A stretch of 64,000 nucleotides of DNA from Enterobacter sp. kpr-6 (GTDB lineage Bacteria > Pseudomonadota > Gammaproteobacteria > Enterobacterales > Enterobacteriaceae), in assembly GCF_900116015.1 (NCBI RefSeq), contig NZ_FOYH01000001.1, forward strand, positions 1 through 64,000, in the 5' to 3' direction. The stretch's first letter is position 1; every line of letters starts with the position of its first letter. The notes under the pieces were generated by a model, which worked only from the letters and a program-made list of their open reading frames with translations, was not told the origin of the DNA and made no database searches. The position numbers and the translations under genes were made by a program. Shown here piece after piece: positions 1 to 8,799 of the stretch.

Positions 1-74
1 GTTGATAGGCCGGGTGTGTAAGCGCAGCGATGCGTTGAGCTAACCGGTACTAATGAACCGTGAGGCTTAACCTT
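1..74 (+). rRNA. rrl: 23S ribosomal RNA, 3' end (partial)
   Basis: These bases match the last part of enterobacterial 23S rRNA, ending in the typical GAGGCTTAACCTT. The rest of the gene lies outside the window. A 96-base spacer follows and then the 5S gene, as in an rrn operon. The neighbour yfiM suggests the equivalent of E. coli rrnG. Confidence 0.97.
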
Positions 75-170
75 ACAACGCCGAAGCTGTTTTGGCGTGA
101 TTTGAGAGTACGATTTTCAGCCTGATACAGATACCATCAACAGGTCACAGGACGTGTTGATAACAGAATT

Positions 171-290
171 TGCCTGGCGGCACTAGCGCGGCGGTCCCAC
201 CTGACCCCATGCCGAACTCAGAAGTGAAACGCCGTAGCGCCGATGGTAGTGTGGGGTCTCCCCATGCGAGAGTAGGGAACTGCCAGGCAT
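171..290 (+). rRNA. rrf: 5S ribosomal RNA
   Basis: A complete 120-base 5S gene, from TGCCTGGCGG to TGCCAGGCAT. The two ends pair to form helix I. It differs from the E. coli 5S I remember at only a few bases. No distal tRNA gene follows before the terminator. Confidence 0.98.
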
Positions 291-300
291 CAATTAAGTG

Positions 301-332
301 AAAAGGCCATCCGTCAGGATGGCCTTTTGCGT
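301..332 (+). terminator. rrn operon intrinsic terminator
   Basis: A 12-bp perfect stem (AAAAGGCCATCC / GGATGGCCTTTT) with a GTCA loop starts 10 bases after the 5S gene. It resembles the T1-type terminator of rRNA operons. Confidence 0.93.
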
Positions 333-357
333 TTCTGCATATAATTATTCTTAATCT

Positions 358-681
358 TTAATGCTGTGCCAGTTGCCATACGGTATAGCCTGTCGTCGCA
401 CCCGCCACATCCCAGGCAAAATCTTTCCAGCTCCAGCCGCTACCGGCCGGGCGACTGTCCCATAATTCTTTAGATGCGCCAAGCGTCAGAGAAAACATTA
501 CTCCAAACGTGGCGCTACGATCCTGACTGACGCCCTGATGCTGTGCAAACTCATTACCCGCTGCGGAAAGCATGGCTGAAGCAAGAAAATGCTGCGCTTT
601 ATCCTGACCATGCCATTCATCCTGCGCCATATGGCTACATCCGGTTAAAAAAAGAAGTGTAAGCAGTGGGCAAGATCTCAT
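358..681 (-). CDS. yfiM: YfiM family lipoprotein
   Basis: A 107-residue protein with an N-terminal lipoprotein signal; the lipobox LTGC puts the lipidated cysteine near residue 15. The remainder (motifs [17 protein letters not shown] and [14 protein letters not shown]) is typical of YfiM, a small lipoprotein of unknown function. I chose the ATG at 681 because GGAG lies six bases upstream; an in-frame TTG at 693 would add four residues but has no better ribosome site. It follows pssA on the same strand, as in E. coli. In E. coli kgtP separates yfiM from the 5S gene; here yfiM ends only 26 bases from the rrn terminator. The function is unknown. Confidence 0.88.
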   Translation of the reverse strand: MRSCPLLTLLFLTGCSHMAQDEWHGQDKAQHFLASAMLSAAGNEFAQHQGVSQDRSATFGVMFSLTLGASKELWDSRPAGSGWSWKDFAWDVAGATTGYTVWQLAQH

Positions 682-693
682 GATTGCCTCCAA

Positions 694-720
694 TAAAAAG
701 CCCCATCAATGACGGGGCCT
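694..720 (-). terminator. Probable intrinsic terminator after pssA
   Basis: Read on the minus strand, a GGCCCC...GGGGC hairpin is followed by TTTTTATT. It lies 17 bases after the pssA stop. Its T-run ends at the edge of the ribosome site of yfiM, so pssA transcripts may largely stop before yfiM. Confidence 0.6.
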
Positions 721-737
721 GGTGATAAAAGCAAAAG

Positions 738-2093
738 CTAGAGGATACGGCTGATAAGCTTGTCGATGCGGATCCTGCGTAAGCGGCGAATGAGCTTGCG
801 CACTTTTACCGGATAATCGGCAATACTCTGCAAATCGCGGTAATGCTTAACGACAGTTGTATGCGTGCGAATAAGCTCAAGCTCTTTTTCACGCAACTGT
901 GCGAGCTGCTGCTTCGGATCGTGAATCAGGATGGCGTTTTCCAGATCGAGTCGCCATGCCCGCGGATTCAGGTTATTGCCGGTCAGCAACATCCATTCGT
1001 CATCCACCCACATACCTTTCAGGTGATAGCTGTTATCTTCGTCCTTCCACAGGCGAACGATCAGCTGATCGGTATTCACATAATATTGCAGCCGACTCAG
1101 GAAACGACGCAGATTGATCTCATAGAGATAAGGCAGCGCGCCAATGATCTTGAACGGTTCATCTTCAGGAATAAAAAAGTCATTTGCCATTTTGTCGCCG
1201 ACGATAATTTCCACTTTTTTACCTTCGCGCAGCAACTGAATGATGTTGCGCACAAGGATGGCTGGCAGGTTGAAATAAGGGGTGCAGATGGTCAGCTTAT
1301 GCTCCGCGCAGGGCATAAGATGATAAATCGTTTTATTGAGCAAACTGGATTTGCCCAGCCCGACCAGCGGTGTCACCGCGAGTTGCTCGTTATCAGCATC
1401 ACCCTGAAAATGGTAAGACGCATCGCGCAGTTCCTGACGGTAAAGGCGAATATCGTTTTTAATTTCCGGGCTCTTCGGGCGCTCAGTATTGTCGAGACGG
1501 TTTACGCCGCGACCCTGAATCAAATTCTGCTCGACCCAACCGCGCATCACATCCGCCATTTGCGGGTTGCGAATAAGCTGATAGCGGTCGTAGCGGTATT
1601 TTTCGTGTTGATGCAGGTAAACATCATTCAGACTGGCACCGCTATAGAGCACGCTGTCATCAATAATGAAACCTTTATAGTGGAGAACACCCAGCGCTTC
1701 GCGGGTGTTTACGGGCACACCATAAACGGGGACCTCAACGCCAGGGTTTTCCTGGGCCATACGGCAATACCAGTCGGCATTGGTATTAGAGGCGGCGGCA
1801 CCAATGCGGCCCCGCTGGGCCCGGTGCCAGTCAACGAGAACGCACACATCCAGCTCAGGACGCTGACGTTTTGCCTCATAAACGGCCGTTAAGATCCCTT
1901 TACCGCCGTCATCCTGTTCCAGATAAAGCGCGATAATACAGATGCGGCGCGTGGCGCTGGCGATCTTCTCAAGCAATGTCTCCCGAAAATCAGCGGGAGA
2001 ATAATAAAATGCGACATCATCAACTGACTGAGAAAGCTTAGGTAGTTGGGCAAGGTGTTGTTGATGTTTATTGCGCTTAAATTTTGACAACAT
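738..2093 (-). CDS. pssA: CDP-diacylglycerol-serine O-phosphatidyltransferase (phosphatidylserine synthase)
   Basis: PssA makes phosphatidylserine from CDP-diacylglycerol and serine, the committed step to phosphatidylethanolamine. The 451-residue length equals the E. coli enzyme. It belongs to the phospholipase D superfamily and has two HKD motifs: H138-x-K140 with D145 (LHYKGFIIDD), and a second near H357-x-K359 with D364 (YHLKGMWVDD). The C-terminus is very basic (KVRKLIRRLRRIRIDK), consistent with reversible attachment to acidic membrane lipids. The start is the ATG at 2093 (MLSKFKRNK); a GTG one codon upstream is also in frame but E. coli uses this ATG. It lies downstream of patZ on the same strand, with a 120-base gap. 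Confidence 0.98.
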   Translation of the reverse strand: MLSKFKRNKHQQHLAQLPKLSQSVDDVAFYYSPADFRETLLEKIASATRRICIIALYLEQDDGGKGILTAVYEAKRQRPELDVCVLVDWHRAQRGRIGAAASNTNADWYCRMAQENPGVEVPVYGVPVNTREALGVLHYKGFIIDDSVLYSGASLNDVYLHQHEKYRYDRYQLIRNPQMADVMRGWVEQNLIQGRGVNRLDNTERPKSPEIKNDIRLYRQELRDASYHFQGDADNEQLAVTPLVGLGKSSLLNKTIYHLMPCAEHKLTICTPYFNLPAILVRNIIQLLREGKKVEIIVGDKMANDFFIPEDEPFKIIGALPYLYEINLRRFLSRLQYYVNTDQLIVRLWKDEDNSYHLKGMWVDDEWMLLTGNNLNPRAWRLDLENAILIHDPKQQLAQLREKELELIRTHTTVVKHYRDLQSIADYPVKVRKLIRRLRRIRIDKLISRIL

Positions 2094-2213
2094 CACAGTG
2101 CGTTTCTTCTCTGTTCATTGAAGGATCCTCTGTACTAAGCAGACGACAGAAGCGGACAATGATAACACCAGAGCCTGCCAAAGTGGTCAACATTTCCAGT
2201 ACCTTACTCTTGA

Positions 2214-4868
2214 TTACTCTTCTGTAATCAGTCTGAGCGTTAAGCCGACAATACCGTCTTCAAGCTGGATATCAACCTCGAATCCGAGTTTTCTCGCCAG
2301 CGTAATCATGCCGCGATTGTTAGGCATAGTAATTCCGTTTAAGCGCTTAAGTCCGTGATCGCGGGTATAGCTGATAAGTTTTTCCAGCAAACGGCGACCA
2401 AGCCCCAGCCCTTTTAAATCAGAGCGCACCAGTACCGCAAACTCGGCGTCAATGTTATCGGGATCGGAAATGGCGCGTGTCACACCGAGGATCGCTTCCC
2501 CTTGATCGGTTCGACGGACGGCGACGAACGCCATTTCCCGATCGTAGTCGATTTGCGTCATATTGGCTAAATCTTCATGGGTAAATTCGTTGATCTCGCT
2601 GAAGTAGCGGTAATAAAGATCTTCTTTGGTCACCTGGGAAATGAACTGCCGTAATTGTGGTTCATCTTCCGGGAGGATCGGACGGAACAGGCAACGCTCG
2701 CCGTTTTTCATCTCCACCCACTCTTCAAGGTGTTGAGGATAAGGGCGCACGGCCAGACGGCTTTCGTTACTGCCGGTAAACGGGGCCAGCTCCAGCGTGA
2801 CGTCAAGGGCGGTGAACTCATTGCCGGAGACGAGCAAAGGGTGAATATCAAGGCGCTGGATCTCCGGGCAATCCACAATCAGGTTGGAAACCTGAACCAG
2901 CAACTGACTTAACCCCGGAATATCGAGCGGGCGTAATGCGCTGCGTCCACGGATCTTGCGGTTTTTAATCGCCTGGATGACCAGATAGCGCGCCAGATTC
3001 ATATTCAGCGGCGGCAGCGCGACGGCAGCCTGATCATCAGCCCGCCACTCCACGCCGCCTTCACCCAACATAATCAGTGGTCCAAATACCGGATCCTGTT
3101 CGACCACCACGCGAAGCTCCTGTGCACCGGCGCGGTTTGCCATGCTCTGGACCTGTAAACCGTGGATGCGTGCCTGAGGCCAGTTCAGTTTAACCCTGTC
3201 GATAATGGCATTAGCCGCCTGTTGGACCTCTGCTGGCGTGCGCAGATAAAGCATTACCCCCTGAACTTCGGATTTATGCGGAATATCCGGCGAGCGCAGT
3301 TTAAGCGCGACCGGATAACCGATTTGTTCAGCAATATGCACGGCTTCAGCGCTGTCACTGGCAATCCAGGTGGGCAGGGTGTGTAAGCCATACGCACGGA
3401 GTATGGGCTGAACTTCATGGGTGTCCAGCGACGTCGCACCTTCATCAATCGCCCGTTGCAGCAAATGGTGCGCTTCCGTGGTATTGGCGGTGAGATTACC
3501 CGGCAGGGCGGGAGTTTCACGCAGTTGCTTTTGGTTGCGGCGATACTCGACCATATGCATAAATGCGGTAATAGTCCCTTCCGGTGTGCGATAGGTGGGT
3601 AAACCCGCCTCGCTAAATAGTCGTCGCGCTTCCTGGGATGAAAACTCACCACACCAGTTCGTTAATACGGTGATGTATTTTCCTCGTGGATGGGCTTTTA
3701 GCGTCTCAATGAGCGCCTGTGCACTTTCGCTTCCCGGTGCGGCGGCGCTGGGAGCGTGGATCACCATCAATGCATCAACATCAGGACTGTCGAGGAGAAT
3801 ATTGATCGCGGCAATATAACGCTCGCTACTGGCGTCATCGCGTAAATCCAGCGGATTACCCGCCTGCGCATACGAAGGCAGTGCATCTTTCAGGCGCGCC
3901 AGCGTCTCTTCACTGAGGGTCGCCAGTTTACCATTACGCAGCCACAATTCATCCAGCGCGAGTGCGGCGGGGGCCGCACCGTTGCTGACGATCATCAAAC
4001 GCTCGCCGCGCAAGGGGCGCATATGGCTTAACGTTTCCACGGCTGAAAAAAGTTCATGTGTATCCTGCACGCGTAAGAGGCCCGCACGCTGGATGGCGGC
4101 ATCCCACGCCGCATCCATACCGGAATGCGACTGCAACAGACGCTGCGCGTCCGGGCTACGACCGCTTTTGATCACCAGAATAGGTTTATTGCGCGAAGCA
4201 CTACGCGCCGCCGAAACAAACCGGCGTGCATCACTGAGGTGTTCCAGATAGAGCAGGATCGCGCTGGTTTTCGTGTCGCGGGCAAGAAAATCGAGCAGTT
4301 CATCGACATCAATGTCGAGGCTGTCGCCAAGGGCAATAAAATAGGAAAAGCCCATTTCGCGCTGCTGCGCCCAGTCGAGAATAGTATTAGAAACGGCAGC
4401 GGACTGGGAGATGAACGCCAGTTTGCCGCGCGTAATAGGCACCGGCGAAAAGCTGGCATTCAGTCCCTGCCAGGGGGCCAGCAGGCCCAGACTGTTTGGG
4501 CCTAACAGCCGCATCTGATAACGGCTGGCGCAGGCCAGCAGTTCGGCGTGCTGTTCCGGGAGCGCGGAAAGAATAATGCACGTCTTACATCCCTTCTGTC
4601 CAAGCGACTCTAACAGGTCAAGGTTACGCCGGGCATGCGTACAGAGTACGGCCAAATCGGGAGTAAAAGGCAGGCTGGCAATATCGGGCCAGGCGAGCAC
4701 CCCCTGCACGGCTTTCCAGGTGGGCGTCACTGGTAATACCGGGCCAGCAAACCCTCCCGCCAGCAGATTGCGCATCATTAAGAAACCGGCGCGATCCGGT
4801 TTCATCGAAGCGCCAATAACCGCAATCGACTTCGGGCGCAAAAGCGCTTCCAGCCCTCGTTGGCTCAT
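2214..4868 (-). CDS. patZ: Peptidyl-lysine N-acetyltransferase PatZ
   Basis: PatZ (YfiQ, Pka) is the main enterobacterial protein lysine acetyltransferase; it acetylates and inactivates acetyl-CoA synthetase and other proteins using acetyl-CoA. The 884-residue protein has the expected layout. A large N-terminal part resembles NDP-forming acyl-CoA synthetases: a CoA-binding Rossmann domain (AVIGAS near residue 17), a ligase-like middle and an ATP-grasp region around 480-700. A C-terminal GNAT domain (about 725-884) carries the acetyl-CoA loop LKGLGLGRRLL. It lies 32 bases after tapT on the same strand, as in E. coli, so the two are probably co-transcribed. Nothing looks broken. Confidence 0.96.
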   Translation of the reverse strand: MSQRGLEALLRPKSIAVIGASMKPDRAGFLMMRNLLAGGFAGPVLPVTPTWKAVQGVLAWPDIASLPFTPDLAVLCTHARRNLDLLESLGQKGCKTCIILSALPEQHAELLACASRYQMRLLGPNSLGLLAPWQGLNASFSPVPITRGKLAFISQSAAVSNTILDWAQQREMGFSYFIALGDSLDIDVDELLDFLARDTKTSAILLYLEHLSDARRFVSAARSASRNKPILVIKSGRSPDAQRLLQSHSGMDAAWDAAIQRAGLLRVQDTHELFSAVETLSHMRPLRGERLMIVSNGAAPAALALDELWLRNGKLATLSEETLARLKDALPSYAQAGNPLDLRDDASSERYIAAINILLDSPDVDALMVIHAPSAAAPGSESAQALIETLKAHPRGKYITVLTNWCGEFSSQEARRLFSEAGLPTYRTPEGTITAFMHMVEYRRNQKQLRETPALPGNLTANTTEAHHLLQRAIDEGATSLDTHEVQPILRAYGLHTLPTWIASDSAEAVHIAEQIGYPVALKLRSPDIPHKSEVQGVMLYLRTPAEVQQAANAIIDRVKLNWPQARIHGLQVQSMANRAGAQELRVVVEQDPVFGPLIMLGEGGVEWRADDQAAVALPPLNMNLARYLVIQAIKNRKIRGRSALRPLDIPGLSQLLVQVSNLIVDCPEIQRLDIHPLLVSGNEFTALDVTLELAPFTGSNESRLAVRPYPQHLEEWVEMKNGERCLFRPILPEDEPQLRQFISQVTKEDLYYRYFSEINEFTHEDLANMTQIDYDREMAFVAVRRTDQGEAILGVTRAISDPDNIDAEFAVLVRSDLKGLGLGRRLLEKLISYTRDHGLKRLNGITMPNNRGMITLARKLGFEVDIQLEDGIVGLTLRLITEE

Positions 4869-4900
4869 ACCGGTCTCCAGAAAAGAGTGACCTGATGATT

Positions 4901-5599
4901 TTAAACGCTTTCCGCCTCAATTGCTGTGATACTGCCCTGATGATGCGGTTTTCCTGCCAGATAGCGCTCGCGAAAACAGGAGAAGTGATCGCCCAGGGTT
5001 TGCGCGGCGTGTTGATCATCAGCCAGATCCAGCAGAGCAATCGCCACTTCTGCCGTGCAATACTGGCCCTCAGCATGGGCTTCACGCAGGCGGTAAGCGG
5101 AAACGCGCGACAGATCGACCGAGATCACCGGCAGGGCATCGAGATAAGGGCTTTTACGGAACATCTTACGCGCTTCGGTCCAGGTGCCGTCGAGCATAAT
5201 AAACAGCGGGGGTTTGCCTGCAGGCGGCGCAGTTAATATCTGCCGCTCGCTGTGAGCATACGAGGCCGGAAAGACGACCATTGGCTGATAGCGCGGATCG
5301 GCAACCAAATCGAGCAGGGCCTGAGGCGGCTCGGTGCGTGACCACTGGAACGCCAGCGTATCCGGAAGCGTATCGGCAATCAGCCGGCCGGTATTGCTGG
5401 GCTTCATCGGCTCGGTATCAAACATCACCAGACAAAAACGGCTCCGTGCATCGGCGGTCTGAATGGTTTCGCATAAACATTGCTTTAAGGGGAGCAGGCA
5501 GCGCTGGCAGCGGCGGATACGGTTACCGCGCGCCAGGAAAGGACGCGTGGCGCGGGCGAGTCGTTCGGCCCGGAGTTGCAGTACGGCGTTATGAGTCAT
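4901..5599 (-). CDS. tapT: tRNA-uridine aminocarboxypropyltransferase (DTW domain)
   Basis: TapT (YfiP) forms acp3U at position 47 of several tRNAs, using S-adenosylmethionine as donor of the aminocarboxypropyl group. The 232-residue protein has an N-terminal cysteine cluster (CQRCLLPLKQCLC), probably metal-binding, and the DTW signature as DGTWTEARKMF near residue 140. The start is set at the ATG at 5599 (MTHNAVLQLRAERLARA), which matches E. coli; the frame stays open 24 codons further upstream but those codons look random. It is downstream of trxC and upstream of patZ. Confidence 0.93.
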   Translation of the reverse strand: MTHNAVLQLRAERLARATRPFLARGNRIRRCQRCLLPLKQCLCETIQTADARSRFCLVMFDTEPMKPSNTGRLIADTLPDTLAFQWSRTEPPQALLDLVADPRYQPMVVFPASYAHSERQILTAPPAGKPPLFIMLDGTWTEARKMFRKSPYLDALPVISVDLSRVSAYRLREAHAEGQYCTAEVAIALLDLADDQHAAQTLGDHFSCFRERYLAGKPHHQGSITAIEAESV

Positions 5600-5631
5600 T
5601 GAGGGTGCGCAGAAAAAACGCCATTGTCGCA

Positions 5632-5666
5632 GAGGAGAAAACGGGGCACAAGTTGCGCCCCGTTGA
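5632..5666 (-). terminator. Intrinsic terminator after trxC
   Basis: An 8-bp perfect stem on the minus strand (AACGGGGC / GCCCCGTT) followed by TTCTCC sits just after the trxC stop. It probably separates trxC from tapT. Confidence 0.65.
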
Positions 5667-5667
5667 T

Positions 5668-6087
5668 TCACAGAGATTCGTTAAGCCAGCTATCAAAAGG
5701 CGCTTTAGGAACTGCACCATTTAACATATCCACGACTTCACCGTTTTTGAACAGCATGATGGTAGGAATGCTGCGGATGCGGAAGCGGGTACTCAGTTCA
5801 CGCTCGGCTTCAGTGTTTACTTTCACAAAGCGCACTTTACCGCTGCGCTCTTCCGCCACATCTTCAAAGACCGGCGCAAAGTTACGGCACGGGCCACACC
5901 AGGGGGCCCAGAAATCGACAACGACCGGCAGATCATCTTTCAGTAATTTATCCAGGGTTTCGCTGGTGGCATTGATAACGTCGCCATCAAACAGTTCATG
6001 ACCACAACGCCCGCACTTCGCAACATCATTAACGCGTTCATCGGGAATGCGGTTAAGCGCCTGGCAGCTTGCACATACGGTATTCAT
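5668..6087 (-). CDS. trxC: Thioredoxin 2
   Basis: TrxC is a cytoplasmic thioredoxin that reduces disulfides and takes part in the peroxide response. The 139-residue length matches E. coli. An N-terminal zinc domain has two CxxC pairs (C5/C8 and CGRC near 24-27), which separates it from thioredoxin 1. The thioredoxin fold carries the active site WCGPC and the cis-proline segment IRSIPT. I chose the ATG at 6087 (MNTVCASC) because it matches E. coli and has AGAGG upstream; seven upstream codons are also open. In E. coli the gene is under OxyR; I did not identify an OxyR site with confidence. Confidence 0.97.
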   Translation of the reverse strand: MNTVCASCQALNRIPDERVNDVAKCGRCGHELFDGDVINATSETLDKLLKDDLPVVVDFWAPWCGPCRNFAPVFEDVAEERSGKVRFVKVNTEAERELSTRFRIRSIPTIMLFKNGEVVDMLNGAVPKAPFDSWLNESL

Positions 6088-6289
6088 AACTAACCTCTGG
6101 TAAACCATGGGGTGCAGGTGAATGCTATAAATGTTTCTTATATGTTACATATTATCATTGAGTCTGTTTGAAACGACAATGCGGTTTATTCGATAAGTAC
6201 AATAGCCCTTAGCTTTTAAACGAAGTAATGGCTATGCGCCTGCACATCGGGTAATCTGCGCGCTTCGCGCAGCGCTGGTGGAGAAAAGC

Positions 6290-7333
6290 ATGAACGACGA
6301 ACTGAAAAATAAAAGCGGCAAGGTCAAAGTGATGTATGTCCGCAGTGATGATGATTCCGATAGACGCACCCATAACCCGCGTACCGGGAAAGGGGGAGGG
6401 CGTCCGGGAACGTCACGTGCAGACGGTGGCCGTCGCCCCGCCCGCGATGAACGAAAAGGCCCGGGCCGCGATCGTGATCGCAGCCGTGACCGCGACAGTG
6501 AATCCTCGTCGCCATGGCGCACGGTGTCCCGTCCGCCGGTCGAGCAGACTGTAAAAGAAGAAGGCAGTAAGAATTTCGTTGACCCGGAAGTGATCCGTCG
6601 TCAGCGCGCTGAAGAGACGCGCGTGTACGGTGAGAACGCTTGCCAGGCGCTGTTCCAGAGCCGTCCGGACTGTATCGTCCGTGCATGGTTCGTGCAAAGC
6701 GTGACCCCGCGCTTTAAAGAGGCACTGCGCTGGATGGCGGCGAACCGCAAAGCTTACCATGTGGTAGACGAAGCGGAGCTGGTGAAAGCCTCCGGCACTG
6801 AACACCACGGTGGCGTGTGCTTCATCATTAAAAAGCGCAGCGGTATTTCTGTTCAGCAGTGGGTTGATCAGGCTGAGGCAGAAGATTGCGTGCTGGCGCT
6901 GGAAGATGTGGGTAACCCGCATAACCTCGGCGCGATGATGCGTAGCTGTGCGCACTTCGGCGTGAAAGGGGTGTTGCTTGACGATGCCGCGATCATTGAG
7001 TCGGGCGCAGCGATCCGTACTGCGGAAGGCGGCGCGGAACACGTGCAGGCCATCACTGGCGACAGCATCATCGGTGCGCTGGATGCATTCCGTAAAGCGG
7101 GATACAGCATCGTGACCACTTCCAGCCATGAAGGTACGCCGCTGTTTAAGGCAGAACTGCCGAAGAAAATGGTGCTGGTGTTGGGTCAGGAGCGTGACGG
7201 TCTGTCAGATGCCGCTCTGTCCAGCGCTGACATGAGCGTTTCCATTCAGGGGACGGGCAATGTCGAAAGCCTCAACGTTTCTGTCGCAACCGGCGTGTTG
7301 CTCGCAGAATGGTGGCGACAAAACAAAGCCTGA
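6290..7333 (+). CDS. yfiF: Putative SpoU-family RNA methyltransferase YfiF
   Basis: A 347-residue member of the SPOUT (TrmH/SpoU) ribose methyltransferase family. Residues 1 to about 75 are a basic, low-complexity Arg/Gly/Asp tail, probably disordered and RNA-binding. A substrate-binding domain follows (about 100-180) and then the catalytic domain with its three motifs: [23 protein letters not shown] and [13 protein letters not shown]. The last two form the SAM-binding knot. The start is the ATG at 6290 with GGTGGAG upstream, giving [20 protein letters not shown] as in E. coli. The RNA target is not known to me. It is transcribed away from trxC and shares a terminator region with ung. Confidence 0.93.
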   Translation: MNDELKNKSGKVKVMYVRSDDDSDRRTHNPRTGKGGGRPGTSRADGGRRPARDERKGPGRDRDRSRDRDSESSSPWRTVSRPPVEQTVKEEGSKNFVDPEVIRRQRAEETRVYGENACQALFQSRPDCIVRAWFVQSVTPRFKEALRWMAANRKAYHVVDEAELVKASGTEHHGGVCFIIKKRSGISVQQWVDQAEAEDCVLALEDVGNPHNLGAMMRSCAHFGVKGVLLDDAAIIESGAAIRTAEGGAEHVQAITGDSIIGALDAFRKAGYSIVTTSSHEGTPLFKAELPKKMVLVLGQERDGLSDAALSSADMSVSIQGTGNVESLNVSVATGVLLAEWWRQNKA

Positions 7334-7336
7334 TGC

Positions 7337-7368
7337 AAAAATGCCAGCATAACGCTGGCATTTTTTTT
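7337..7368. terminator. Bidirectional terminator between yfiF and ung
   Basis: An 8-bp stem ATGCCAGC / GCTGGCAT with loop ATAAC, flanked by AAAA on one side and eight T on the other, can end transcripts from both convergent genes. It overlaps the last bases of ung. Confidence 0.9.
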
Positions 7369-8056
7369 ATTCGCTGTCGGCGGGTAAAACCGGCATCCAG
7401 TCTACGGGTTCTTCTCCCTGCTTTTCCAGCCACTGATTCGCCAGAACAAAATGGTTGCAGCCAAAGAATCCCCGATGTGCAGAAAGCGGCGAGGGGTGCG
7501 GTGCCTTCAACACGTGATGGCGCTTACCGTCAATGATGGCCCCTTTCTTTTGTGCATGTGAACCCCAGAGTAAAAACACCACGCCTTCGCGATGGGTATT
7601 AATCAACTCAATCACCTTATCGGTAAAGGTTTCCCATCCCAGGCTCGCATGCGAATGCGCCTGACCTGCACGCACAGTCAGCACCGTATTAAGCAGCAGA
7701 ACCCCCTGACGCGCCCAGCTTTCGAGATAGCCGTGGGTGGGGCGTTGAAAACCGGGGATCGAATTTTCCAGCTCTTTGTACATATTAAGCAGAGAAGGCG
7801 GAATGGCCACGCCGGGGCGAACCGAGAAAGCCAGTCCATGCGCCTGCCCCGGACCGTGATAGGGATCCTGACCCAGAATCACCACTTTGACGTCGCCCAG
7901 TTCGGTAAAACGAAAAGCATTGAAGACATCTTTTTGCGGTGGGTAAATGGTTCCACCCGCCTGACGCTCAGCAGCGACGGCGCTCAGCGTGTTAATAAAA
8001 TAAGGCTGCTCTTTTTCTTCGGCCAGCACATCGTGCCACGTTAGTGAAGTCGTCAT
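7367..8056 (-). CDS. ung: Uracil-DNA glycosylase
   Basis: Ung removes uracil from DNA and starts base-excision repair. The 229 residues match the E. coli length. The water-activating motif GQDPYHGP contains D64, and the DNA-intercalation motif [10 protein letters not shown] contains the catalytic histidine near 187. The uracil-specificity region ([11 protein letters not shown]) and the [10 protein letters not shown] segment are intact. The ATG at 8056 has a weak upstream purine stretch (AGGAGAGCGG). It is convergent with yfiF and divergent from grcA. Confidence 0.98.
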   Translation of the reverse strand: MTTSLTWHDVLAEEKEQPYFINTLSAVAAERQAGGTIYPPQKDVFNAFRFTELGDVKVVILGQDPYHGPGQAHGLAFSVRPGVAIPPSLLNMYKELENSIPGFQRPTHGYLESWARQGVLLLNTVLTVRAGQAHSHASLGWETFTDKVIELINTHREGVVFLLWGSHAQKKGAIIDGKRHHVLKAPHPSPLSAHRGFFGCNHFVLANQWLEKQGEEPVDWMPVLPADSE

Positions 8057-8195
8057 TCCGCTCTCCTGCGAATCATCGTTATGACTAGCTTAACTGCTTC
8101 TGTGTACAGAATAAAATTTGCCTCAATGCCGTCCGCGTTCTACCCCAAAAATAGTTTAAATTTACAAAAATATTGATAATTACTCAGGGTGAAAA

Positions 8196-8209
8196 TTGAT
8201 ATAAAACAA
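8196..8209 (+). promoter_or_regulatory. Upstream FNR site of grcA
   Basis: TTGAT-ATAA-AACAA matches the FNR consensus TTGAT-N4-ATCAA at 9 of 10 positions. Its centre (8202.5) is 53 bp upstream of the second site. E. coli grcA (yfiD) has FNR sites at -93.5 and -40.5, the same 53-bp spacing. Confidence 0.8.
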
Positions 8210-8248
8210 GTGTTTTGCCTTATCACCCTTTTCATGGTGTGGTTTTTA

Positions 8249-8262
8249 TTGATTTATATCAA
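8249..8262 (+). promoter_or_regulatory. Proximal FNR site of grcA
   Basis: TTGAT-TTAT-ATCAA is a perfect FNR box. If it lies at -40.5, transcription starts near 8296, and the TATATC/TATCTA stretch at 8285-8292 would be the -10 region. This fits strong anaerobic induction. Confidence 0.92.
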
Positions 8263-8371
8263 AGAATCACGGGTGGCTGGCTGGTATATCTACACTCAAG
8301 CAACAATGGTTTTACCAATTGGCCGGGACCAGGCCGACGAAATCAAATTATGAAGCCTTGGGAGGCATCAC

Positions 8372-8755
8372 ATGATTACAGGTATCCAAATTACTAAAGC
8401 TGCAAATGACGATCTGCTGAACTCTTTCTGGCTGCTCGATAGCGAAAAAGGCGAAGCGCGCTGCGTGTGTGCCAAAGGCGGTTTTGCTGAAGATGAAATC
8501 GTTGCCGTGAATAAACTGGGCGAGATCGAATACCGCGAAGTGCCGATGGAAGTGCAGCCTGAAGTACGCGTCGAAGGTGGTCAGCACCTGAACGTCAACG
8601 TGCTGCGTCGTGAAACCCTGATGGATGCGGTTGAGCACCCGGAAAAATACCCACAGCTGACGATCCGTGTGTCCGGCTATGCGGTGCGCTTTAACTCCCT
8701 GACACCAGAGCAGCAGCGCGACGTTATCGCACGTACTTTTACTGAAAGTCTGTAA
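8372..8755 (+). CDS. grcA: Autonomous glycyl radical cofactor GrcA
   Basis: GrcA (YfiD) replaces the damaged glycyl-radical domain of pyruvate formate-lyase when cells meet oxygen, restoring its activity. The 127-residue protein has the same length as in E. coli, and its C-terminal half resembles the PflB tail. The radical-bearing glycine is G102 in RVSGYAVRF. The ATG at 8372 follows GGGAGGC, a good ribosome site. Two FNR sites in the 315-base upstream region explain anaerobic control. It ends in a terminator shared with srmB. Confidence 0.98.
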   Translation: MITGIQITKAANDDLLNSFWLLDSEKGEARCVCAKGGFAEDEIVAVNKLGEIEYREVPMEVQPEVRVEGGQHLNVNVLRRETLMDAVEHPEKYPQLTIRVSGYAVRFNSLTPEQQRDVIARTFTESL

Positions 8756-8767
8756 GTTCTGCAGATA

Positions 8768-8799
8768 AAAAAAGCCGGGTTATGTACCCGGCTTTTTTA
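8768..8799. terminator. Bidirectional terminator between grcA and srmB
   Basis: A 9-bp stem AAGCCGGGT / ACCCGGCTT with loop TATGT, with an A-run before and a T-run after. It serves both convergent genes. Confidence 0.92.

Noticed and set aside
843-1892. A 349-codon open frame on the plus strand opposite pssA
   Set aside because: It lies wholly antisense to a certain gene, has no good ribosome site, and its sequence shows no recognisable domain. Long antisense frames are common opposite GC-rich enterobacterial genes.
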